A DNA stretch of 64,000 bases, taken from positions 214,501 to 278,500 of the forward strand of contig CAWZYM010000302.1 in NCBI GenBank assembly GCA_963966185.1, read 5' to 3'. This DNA comes from Rhabditoides inermis. Its lineage: Eukaryota > Nematoda > Chromadorea > Rhabditida > Rhabditidae. The notes under the pieces are model-generated. The model was not told where the DNA came from. It saw only the letters and a program-made list of their open reading frames with translations, and did no database searches. This document shows, in pieces, positions 55,898 through 64,000 of this stretch; position 1 is the stretch's first letter; every line of letters begins with the position of its first letter. The translations under genes were made by a program, and so were the position numbers.

Positions 55898-57284
55898 ATG
55901 TTGCACCGTGGAGTGCACTTTTCGACGTGTGCTATGCGGCAGCTCACCACAATCGCCCGCATCTCTTGTCATGTGAGCCGCGCCTCCCTCCGCTCCTCCG
56001 AGCTGCGCACCTGCCTCTTCAACGTCAACAGTGGTATATTATAACTTTCTTTTATTTGCATGCTTCTTTATCAGTCCGCTACGTGCGCACACGTTCGAGC
56101 GGTGCCGCGAGTGGATCGAGCGAGGGCAAGGAGCAGCACGACGAGAAGAAGGAGGAGGAGAAGGAGGAGCAGGAGGGCGGAGAGAAGAAGGAGCAGCAAC
56201 AGCAGAAGAAGGTAGACCCCGCCATGGGTGAGTGCAATCATGTTAGGTTGTTTACCTGTTTGTTCACCTGTTTACCTGTTGTGCAGCCCGCAAGCTGCGC
56301 ATGTACGTGCTGGCTGTCGGAGGCATCTCCTTCGTCACCTCCTTCATCCTTATGTCGCAGATGATCAAGGTAGGAGGAGGGGAGGGAGAGAGGAAGGACA
56401 ACTTGTTCAGGACGGCACCGGCTTCCCGGAGGGAGTGGACATGGAGGTGCTCCAGCGGGACGGCATCGACTTTGCCGTCTTCACCAAGAAGTACCTGCGT
56501 GTGGGAGAGGTGGGGAATACGAGGTTTTTTTTAATGTTAGAGATATGTTTCAAGCTGATATACTGATTGTTTTCTAAAACCTGCATTACTATTGCTACTA
56601 TTACACACATCTACTGTGGGTTTGTTTAAGGTGAAGAAGATCGTTTTCCTTCCTGCTGTGCAGAAGGCAGTCGCCGTCCTCCACGATGGGGCAGTCATTG
56701 ATGGACGGGCCGTGAGTCTCTTTCTCTCTTTCTCTCTTTCTCTCTCTTCTCTCTTTCTCTCTTTCTCTCTTTCTCTCTTTCTCTCTTTCTCTCTTTCTCT
56801 CTTTCTCTCTTTCTCTCTTTCTCTCTTTCTCTCTTTCTCTCTTTCTCTCTTTCTCTCTTTCTCTCTTTCTCTCTTTCTCTCTTTCTCTCTTTCTCTCTTT
56901 CTCTCTTTCTCTCTTTCTCTCTTTCTCTCTTTCTCTCTTTCTCTCTTTCTCTCTTTCTCTCTTTCTCTCTTTCTCTCTTTCTCTCTTTTCTCTTTTTCTC
57001 TTTTTCTCTTTCTCTCTTTCTCTTTTTTTCTCTTTCTCTCCCACTCCCTACCATCTCTCCCACTCCCTACCCTCTCTCCCTCCCTCTCTCTAGCCCTCTC
57101 AACAGCTCCCCTTCTCCCCCCCCTCACTCCCTCCTGCAGGTGCCTGATTCCCGCGTGGTCGTGTCGTACTCCAAGTCTGCGCAGGAGATGTGGGCGGCTA
57201 TCCGGAAGGAGGAGGCCGAGCTGGGCATCCCCCTCCAGAACGGAGTACAACTCCAGCTGCACCAGGGCATGACCACGATCAAGT

Positions 57285-57319
<35 letters not shown>

Positions 57320-57451
57320 GAGGAGCCCATAGTCCATTGCAGGATGGTGGAGCTTCTTCTGGGCATCCTCATCATTGTGTGGCTCGGCTCGCAGTACGGT
57401 CGCCTTCTCCGCAAGAGGATCCTCGAGCAGAAGGCCAAGCAAGGCAAGTAG
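55898..57451 (+). CDS. Mitochondrial protein resembling the membrane and IMS part of m-AAA protease, without AAA or protease domains
   Basis: Exons are near 55898-56033, 56075-56226, 56287-56368, 56411-56510, 56631-56712, 57140-57284 and 57343-57451. The start follows TTCTAG-T. An Arg/Ser-rich presequence (MRQLTTIARISCHVSRASLR) and a charged EEK/QK linker precede helix one (LRMYVLAVGGISFVTSFILM). An intermembrane-space-like domain then has FTKKYLRVGEVKKIVFLPAV, HDGAVIDGRAVPDSRVVVSY and AAIRKEEAELGIP. Helix two is VELLLGILIIVWLGSQYGRL, followed by a 14-residue tail and a stop. Order and motifs match the N-terminal part of paraplegin/AFG3L2. No AAA+ or HExxH sequence follows within the next 6 kb on this strand. 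It could be an adaptor or a dominant partner of m-AAA; that is inference. Confidence 0.72.
56716..57040. repeat. TTTCTC hexanucleotide microsatellite, about 320 bp
   Basis: A very regular TTTCTCTC array fills an intron of the m-AAA-like gene. Long minus-strand frames (poly KERERE) here are artefacts. Confidence 0.98.
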
Positions 57452-57763
57452 GGGCTACTGTAGGTTTGTAGGGATACAGTAGCATATGTAGGCGTATTGT
57501 AGTTTATTTGCTCGGTGACAGATCGTTTATATAGTTGACCATTTATTCGAGTTTATCATTCGTGTTCTGTACAAATTGTATAAATTAATGTAAAAGATAT
57601 AAATATGTTTTTTTAAACCTGTGGAGTGCAAGTAAACACGTCAACACTACATCCGCATGTATCGATGTCAATGAGAACGAGTGGAAATGTCTTTGTAATA
57701 AAAGTCGATTGTTTTGATTCAGCGTGAAGGCACTGTAAGGAAGAGAGCCGTGCCACTGTAATA

Positions 57764-58377
57764 TCACCGAAGACAGGTGAGAGTGGCGTTGGCGTGGTCG
57801 TCTATCAGCCACGATGTGTGGATGACTTTATTGACTCTCTTCACAGCACGTGTAATGTAGTTGGCCCATTTCCACTGATTGGCCGTTTCCAACTTGTTCG
57901 CATAGTTGAACGCGTTCATTTCATACGGCGCCTACAATAGAGGAACACCGTTATCGTTTGATCAAAAATCGGGATTCAATAGTACCGGACATCGAAATCT
58001 GCAGGGGAACGTTGCGTTGCTGACTATATATTTGCATTCGGCCAGACACGTATCCCCATCCTTGCACAGTGTTTCGAAAGGGAGACTGGAGACGTCGCAA
58101 TCGTAACACGTCAACTCTCGAGCTACAAAACACATTTCGAAGCTTCTACATGTGTGAGTGAGATTACATACGCGTTTTGGTTGCTTCAGCCGTGGTTGTT
58201 TCCGCAGACAGCCTAGCCCACGTTTCCGGACACGTCTCGCCCTCCTCTCTCCTGTAGCTGAACATCTCGAAATGTATTCACCTGTTTCGAACAAATGAGA
58301 AACAGAAAAATGGCGATTTCTACCGCAGCGTGAATGAAGACGAGACAGAAGCATGTAAATGTAAGAGCACGGTACAT
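57764..58377 (-). CDS. Secreted cysteine-rich protein, family member 1
   Basis: Probable start MYRALTFTCFCLVFIHAA (signal peptide) at 58377. A middle exon near 58170-58275 carries GETCPETWARLSAETTTAEA in one frame, whose splice to the signal exon I could not settle. The core exon, about 57985-58123, has ELTCYDCDVSSLPFETLC, then a GDTC...PCRFRCP run with six or more cysteines. The last exon, 57764-57934, has WKWANYITRAVKRVNKVIHT and SWLIDDHANATLTCL before the stop. The same core and end occur in the gene at 61042. The six-cysteine part looks like a small disulfide-bonded extracellular domain of unknown type. Confidence 0.62.
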
Positions 58378-58980
58378 GCCTGAAGTAAGAAAGGGTACAT
58401 AAAAAAATATATTTAAGTCAATGATCGCCGGTTTCTACTAGAAACTGGTAAAGAAAAGTAACATTTTAGAGATTTTAGTACGTTCGTATATCTTTATATC
58501 GCATATGTTTATGTCGTTCTTTCAGAGTGTGCGCGCGTTTCCTCTCGGAGGAAGAGTCTATCGTGTTTGCACTGGACCCAAGTCACCACCGCTTCTCCTG
58601 TTGTCCACCGAGCCACGCGAGACGTTCAGCAAATATCATCCGAAGACCATGATGTGAGTAGGGCTCATTTACAGGATATGAACGATTTCCAGGAGAAAGG
58701 TTGATCTTGTCATTTTGCTTCTTCATCTAATGGTAGGTGAAAGAAACAAGATAAACAAGACTCCGGAACAGAAGCGATCAGAGGATGACCAAGTCAGTTT
58801 TATAGTGCCCTCTTCTTTCTTCTTCAAACACCTTTTCATGTATCTGAGCTTCTCTCGCTTACTGTGAAAACAGTACAGAAGAAGCGCCAGCAGAAGTACG
58901 GTATCGTGGAAAACGTCGGTACAGGCAGTCCTTATCACGTATAAATGGTATATCGGGACGTGCAGTGGTTTTACTTTTTA
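58378..58980. other. No gene recognised
   Basis: A plus-strand stretch at 58529-58650 follows a good acceptor (TTTCAG) and stays open for about 40 codons (VRAFPLGGRVYRVCTGPKS...), but it has no partner exon or known domain. Confidence 0.4.
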
Positions 58981-58984
58981 TGCA

Positions 58985-59485
58985 AGACCAATATTGTGAT
59001 GTAGATGAAGTGGCTAATATATCTAAAGCGTTCGATGTTGTGAATCATAGAAGACTTCTTTAAATCATAGAATCCTACGGTATTCGGAGTAAACTACATA
59101 GATGGCTGACAAATTATTTATCTGGAAGATCACAGTGTGTTCGTATAAATTCATCATGTTCCCCATGGTTAGATGTCTCATCTGGTGTTCCCCAGGGGTC
59201 CGTGCTAGGCCCGTTGCTCTTCCTCATCTATATCAATGATATAGGAGAGGCGATCCAACACTGCAAGTATCTATGTAGTAAATGCGGATGATTGTAAGAT
59301 GTTCATTTCGGATGATGTGCCCGATTATGATAAGCGACTAGCAGATGATGTGTCAAGAGTGTCTGATTGGTTGAGAAATCGCCAAATGACTTTGAGTCTC
59401 TCTCAGTGTCTGGCGGAAAACTCAGTGTCTGGCTTTTCTGTAACTACTACCTTGGTATTCTGTTCAATGTCTCAGTGCTCCCGTT
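58985..59485 (+). pseudogene. LINE reverse-transcriptase fragment, frameshifted
   Basis: Palm-domain motifs of a CR1/jockey-like non-LTR element are readable across stops and frameshifts. They are ISKAFDVVNHRRLL, then SYGIRSKLHRWLTNYLSGRS, SGVPQGSVLGPLLFLIYIND, and the catalytic box as NADDCKMF followed by VSDWLRNRQMTLSLSQC. An in-frame stop after RRLL and a shift before the ADD box show it is dead. It is the RT part missing from the fragment at 38798, possibly of the same family. Confidence 0.85.
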
Positions 59486-59758
59486 AATTTCAAATTGCTT
59501 TATCGTATTCACATTATTAAAAAAAGCTAACATGCGTTTATAGTTTATCAAGTATTACAAAGCATATATGGAAATATGGAAATCTCTGGCAGACATATCA
59601 TTCATTCAAGTAACATAAGCGTGTAATTTCAATCAAGTTGCTGTATAGTAATGGTGGATAGTGAGAAGGAAGTGCATTTGGTAGGAACTGCTGCTCCCAC
59701 AGCATGGCGATGCTTCTCGCAGATCCTGCCAAGTTCACTTCCTTCCAGTAGTTTTCTG

Positions 59759-60037
59759 TTATGACGAAATGATTGTCTTCTCCATCGCGGCTCTCGCATC
59801 ACAACACGACTCGCACTCCACCTCCGCGTACATATACAAGTGAATGATATACTCGTCGACAGCTCGCGGCATCTTGTAATAATCGATTAAATCGAATTCG
59901 TATATAAACAGAGCGAACGGTTGCATTTCGGTTTGTACCATCACTTGGCATTCCGTATTGTTGTTTAGCGGATCAAATGCGATCCGAAAGCCTTTGTAGA
60001 CGGCTTCCGGCATTGAAAGGCTATCCCAGTGGTCTGG
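59759..60037 (-). pseudogene. Remnant of the cysteine-rich family, isolated middle exon
   Basis: Behind an acceptor-like CAG near 60035, the frame reads DHWDSLSMPEAVYKGFRIAF, followed by NNNTECQVMV and a tail with ECESCCD. It aligns by pattern (DxWxxxSxPxxxYxGxxF...TEC) with the exon at about 61490-61735 of the intact family member. No signal exon, six-cysteine exon or last exon was found next to it. A short separate gene cannot be excluded. Confidence 0.5.
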
Positions 60038-61041
60038 AATGAGGCATTAGGGCGGCGATTGTTTGTGAGCTACATACTCAGAGACGCGCGCGCGCAATCT
60101 CCGCATTGAGGCGCAGAAATGCCCGTAGAGCCAGGATATTGTGAGATATGCTTGAACGCTAGCCTGCCCTCCAATGGACTCCTCAGATGAAAGTCGTCTA
60201 AACGTGTGCGCAGCCTATGACAATACTAGAATACTACCACAAATAGAATACATTCAGTTACCTGCGTTGACAGAGAAATTTGAAGACAGAGACAGAAGAA
60301 TGGAACGCGAAACATTTCCGAAAACGAAAATGATATCTCTGGCAGAACAGTCGTGGAGAGAAGGAGAGGAGACTGCGGTGAACACTTTGTTCCCAAGTAA
60401 CCAATATAAAACACAATTGTCAAGTTACCGTGAAAACTGAACTGAAAGAAATGAAGGAGTGAGTCGAAAATATTACTTTGGAAAGCTAACAGAGTTTCGA
60501 GTTTCACAATTAAAGAACATAAGTGCAATATATCATCGAACCTTTTCCCAAAAGAAGAACAACAACTAATAGTTTCTAGTGAAGCTCTCGAATAATACTT
60601 ATTCTCCAATATCGTTTATAAGTGTTAAACACTCCCAACTATTGATGATTGTCATATATACGCGGTATGGAAAACTGTTTTCATTGGAAACAAAATGGGT
60701 CCTCAAAATCGGTGTATATTTCATTTTACCAAGTATGAGCAACTTTTTCACAATATTCTTAAAATAACATAACAATATATAGCTTCTTGAAAATTCTGGC
60801 GCGAGCCCTATCCTAAGCCAAAAGAGAGGGCGCTGCGCGCCCTCTCTAATGTACATCTTAACCAACTTTACGTTAAATGACTGGCGATCAATTTATTCCG
60901 TGTACTCATTTAAAAACGAATATTCCAGAAAAAAACCTTTTATAACTTATTCATGCTAATATTTTATAGAACAAAGGTTTTGACGGTTACGAAATACGAA
61001 TCTACTATCATTGCTTCATCAATACGCCAACGAATGAGGGT
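60038..61041. other. No gene recognised
   Basis: It contains the second copy of the hairpin-ended repeat (60782-60849). A plus-strand frame at 60174-60440 has no known domain. Confidence 0.4.
60782..60849 (+). repeat. Dispersed repeat ending in hairpin and CTAAT, copy 2
   Basis: Near-identical to 45577-45638, including GCCAAAAGAGAGGGCGCTGC and the terminal CTCTCTAAT. The sequence diverges exactly after the hairpin. Confidence 0.7.
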
Positions 61042-61990
61042 TCAAGTGGATGGTTGCAGGCTGAAGTCGTATTTGCCATCCAGACAGCCGAAGGTGGTTT
61101 TGGCGTGGGCGTCGACTAGCCACGTCGTCTTCACACCGCCGTCGTCCAGCCTCGACACCTTGCACGTCATCCGAGACGCCCACGTCCAGAAGCTCTTCCC
61201 CGTCTCATCTTTAACGTCTCCGTATGCGTGCACTTCGTATCCGGTCTGAACGAGAGATTGAGAGAAGAGAAGAAGATACTCACTGGACAGTGTATGTTAC
61301 AGGGGTTTGTGGTGCTGTGTAGCATCCGGGTGTAGTCTCTCATGCACTCCGCTCCTGGCAGACAGACTGTCTCGAATGGCAGAAGCGAGAAGTCGCATTC
61401 ATAGCACGTCGGCTCACCCACACCTAGTCAGTTGAAATTGATGCTATCATTTATCAAATGTACTGTATAAATCCCACCTTTTGTGGCCGTAGTTGTAGTA
61501 CTGGTAGTTGTTGAATTTGTCTCACCAACTCGTGTGTACACAAATATTGTAAAAACTTCATTGTTTTCGATCTCGTTTGCTTTTTTCAAAGCTTCAAAGC
61601 TCCGTCCGGCGATTGTTGTACTTAGAGTAGCGTTTTCCGCCAGAATTTTACACTCTGTGCTTTGTGTGGCCAAATTGTGGTAGAATAGAACCCCTACGTA
61701 TTTGATTCCAGGCACAGAGTTCGCTTTCCAGAAATCTGAACAGAAAAATTGAGCAGTGTTGAAAAAACCAGTTCAGAGGTAGAAGACAAAATGAAATTAA
61801 GAAAACGAGATTGAGAAGACCAGAAAATGATGATTTCAACTTATCAAAAGTGAGTCGGCAGCAGCTGACATACGCCTCTTGGGAGACACTGAGCACTCCG
61901 AACGCACTGGGTCCGTAGGGCATGACCAGTGTGTTCTCGTACTTGAAGTAGTCCTCTCCCGCCACTTGCCGGAACACATTCAGAACCACC
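61042..61990 (-). CDS. Secreted cysteine-rich protein, family member 2
   Basis: At least four exons on the minus strand. About 61871-61990 reads VVLNVFRQVAGEDYFKYENT, then LVMPYGPSAFGVLSVSQE. About 61485-61737 reads DFWKANSVPGIKYVGVLF, a TECKILAEN segment and a Thr-rich hinge (TTSTTTTATKG). About 61287-61420 has PTCYECDFSLLPFETVC, then GAEC...NPCNIHCP. 61042-61246 has YEVHAYGDVKDETGKSFWTW, TTWLVDAHAKTTFGC and a stop. It shares the six-cysteine core (CYxCDxSxLPFETxC) and the C-terminal W...WL(V/I)D.HA motif with the gene at 57764. The first exon with a signal peptide was not found, and one exon junction near 61870 is unresolved in phase, so the start is open. No named domain family was recognised. 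Confidence 0.58.
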
Positions 61991-62648
61991 TGAACAGAGA
62001 AGGTGAGCTCGCACTCCTTGCGCGGGTTACCTGTTCTGTTACACCTGCAGTCAGAAATAGAACAACAACAAACATGTTAGGGTAGAAGCTTTCTTAACAA
62101 AAATATATGTTCTCAACGTAGGCAGTATTTTTTTTAAGTATTTTTTTTCTTGGAAACCAGTATTTCGTCGGCATGAAATTATGGACGTCGTGTTTCTCTC
62201 GTCTACTGGAATCTGGAATCACTCGTATACTTCCTCGTAGCAACCGGAAGCCACGACAGCACAACGCATGTAACTCGACTAAATATGTCATGATATAATT
62301 GTATTCATACTTTTATACTGTACATACAAACACTATATTATCAAACACTTGAATAACCAGTAATTCACATAGTGAATGGCTCTCACACGACACAAATTGT
62401 ACGAAAAGAAGCCAGCGTAGATCATGGAAGTCGCAAATAGGGCAGAAAACACACAGACAATGGGATGTAAAGCGTATATGAAGAAATATTATTCTGTTTT
62501 CAATGACTGGCTAAATATAGCGCTGGAGAGACGATCTCTGATGATCGACAAAGACTCCGCGCCAGTCTGACGAAGAAACTGGAAAACCATTGGTGCACAT
62601 ATATCCACAACGTTCATGTCTAGCCATAGTGCACTAGTGCACTAGTGA
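61991..62648. other. Intergenic, no gene seen
   Basis: It may contain the signal-peptide exon of the cysteine-rich gene and the 3' UTR of the desaturase. No clear exon could be defined. Confidence 0.4.
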
Positions 62649-63781
62649 TTAGTGTATGTGCAGTTCATTATCAGATGGAATGGCTTTGAATCGTATAAAA
62701 TGTTCACTCACGGCATTCCAGTATGGAGTGAGCGCGTTCCTGCCGTACATCTCCTGTTGTATCCTCGGTGCTCTCTTCAGTCTCGCATAAGGACCCATCG
62801 AAGGAGAGAAGAGGAACAGACGCAGCACCTGCAGGGGTGAAATTAATACAGGGAAGGTTCATCCCCGCATTGTTCAAACTTTTTTTTAAAATTGATTGTT
62901 GAGCAAATGGTGAGTTTTATTGGGATTGTGAAACGTATAAGATACAAATGTTTTTCACAAATAAATAGATGTTTCATACTAATAAAAAAACGTAAAAAAT
63001 TCATACGTGAAAAAAACCCTACCTCCGTATAGGACGTGTGAATTTTAAGGTTGTCATAGAACTCTGGAGCGATCTCGCGGACCTGGAATCATATTTCTTG
63101 TGAGTTCCGTTCTGTCAGACTCCGCCCTCCTAACCCCGCCCCCACCTTTGGCAGATCCCTACCGGGAATGTAGGGAAAGTCATGGTGTTCCATGTGATAG
63201 CCGACGTTGAACATCACAAGATTCCATGGACCATAATAGCTAAAGAAACTGGATGGATGAGACCCGCCTACTTAGACTCCGCCCACCTGTACGTCTCCTG
63301 GTCTCCCTCGAATACATAGTGTTCCGCGATAAAGTGAGCAGCCGAAGGGTGCAGTCCCATTGTAAAGATAGTACCTGGAAAGTATATGAATCAGCTCAAT
63401 TCTCAAGTTCAACAGAATGTGGCAATTGTCATGGTCTACCATATTATATAGGGGTTTCATCCAGAAAAACTAATAAAAAAACTAATATTCTGCGTCACTC
63501 CAATTCTAGAATGGTCATAGAGATAGTTTTCTATTTTTGCAGTGAGATCAGATTTTTCCACGTCCACAGTCCATAGAAGTGATCGCTTTTTCGCTTACTA
63601 AAAACGCGCGCGACAAAAAAAACTGATGATAAAAAACAGCTAGACTTTTGAAAAAAAAGTGAAAAAGTGGAAAATATCATGCTGAACGCAGCGTTATATA
63701 TTTTTAAAACCATACATAGAAAAAGGTAGACGAGAGGTTTCCATCCGAACAGCGCGAAGATAGCGAAGTCGAAGGTGAACT
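62649..63781 (-). CDS. Sphingolipid delta-4 desaturase (dihydroceramide desaturase), 5' part outside window
   Basis: This is an ER membrane enzyme that introduces the 4,5-trans double bond into dihydroceramide. Exons seen are about 63707-63781, 63287-63374, 63147-63239, 63024-63084 and 62712-62828. The readable protein includes [60 protein letters not shown] and, directly after, the last histidine box (H-M-E-H-H) with [20 protein letters not shown]. Motif order is as in DEGS1. The first two histidine boxes lie upstream, beyond 63840 or outside the window. The C-terminus is either a splice at 62712 (donor GTGAGT) into an unseen exon or a read-through to the stop at 62649. Confidence 0.92.
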
Positions 63782-64000
63782 GGAATATTAAAATATCTCT
63801 TCCCCATACCCGCATTCTCAATGCCTCATTACGGTCGGGGTTTTCCTTATCTTACGCTATGTTTCCGCAGATCAAATCGACAAAAAATCTCACCGTGATA
63901 AAAGCTCATTGAATGTCCACCTTGAGAATCGAGACTATATAGATTATAGTAATCTCTGATTCATCCGGAATCTTCGTTTTGGAACTTTGAAACTTTTTCG
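63782..64000. other. Probable desaturase intron
   Basis: No further exon of the desaturase is recognised up to the window edge. Confidence 0.5.

Noticed and set aside
56537..57442. 301-codon minus-strand frame rich in KERERE
   Set aside because: It reads through the TTTCTC microsatellite and antisense to exons of the m-AAA-like gene; composition is purely repeat-driven.
60174..60440. 88-codon plus-strand frame
   Set aside because: No recognisable domain, signal or promoter; probably chance.
1..64000. CRISPR arrays or bacterial operons
   Set aside because: The window is eukaryotic with spliced genes; no spaced direct-repeat array with unique spacers was seen.

Overview
The window reads as nematode genomic DNA. 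Genes are split into many small exons by short GT-AG introns whose acceptors are mostly TTTCAG-like. Some start codons lie a few bases behind such an acceptor, which suggests spliced-leader trans-splicing. One gene is a chemoreceptor of a nematode-specific family. A free-living rhabditid or diplogastrid nematode is likely, but this is inference. GA/TC microsatellites and DNA transposons are unusually dense. Coordinates of multi-exon genes below are CDS spans; exon edges were read by eye.

Left part (1-17.8 kb). A partial anoctamin (TMEM16) gene runs on the minus strand from 9560 past the left edge. Its 2.6-kb intron holds a complete plus-strand gene for a lysine-rich BTB-like protein (3848-5930). 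SF3A3, a U2 snRNP subunit, follows on the minus strand (12034-14949). A plus-strand zinc-finger gene lies at 15676-17781.

Middle (17.8-36.5 kb). About 5 kb of nested terminal-inverted-repeat elements separate that gene from a larger tandem paralog (23371-26555). The two share a repeated module of paired zinc fingers followed by a short helix ending in C-F/Y-P. Next come a Str-type chemoreceptor gene (27832-29361), a LINE endonuclease remnant, and a hAT element with an 8-bp target duplication inserted into a Tc1/mariner element (33179-36409).

Right part (36.5-64 kb). ARV1 is followed by a PIF1 helicase gene spread over 9 kb. Its introns contain a LINE reverse-transcriptase fragment, a nested plus-strand gene for a small secreted peptide, a TTAA-flanked MITE touching a splice acceptor, and a minisatellite. 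Then come a long low-complexity protein with a C-terminal Zc3h12a/NYN-like domain, SmF, and a divergently transcribed protein that resembles only the membrane and intermembrane-space part of m-AAA proteases. A cluster of two genes and one remnant of a secreted cysteine-rich family follows, and then the 3' part of a sphingolipid delta-4 desaturase gene.

There is no operon-like pathway. The window mixes housekeeping genes (SF3A3, SmF, PIF1, ARV1, desaturase) with fast-evolving genes (chemoreceptor, secreted Cys-rich, BTB-like, zinc-finger family) and heavy transposon load.
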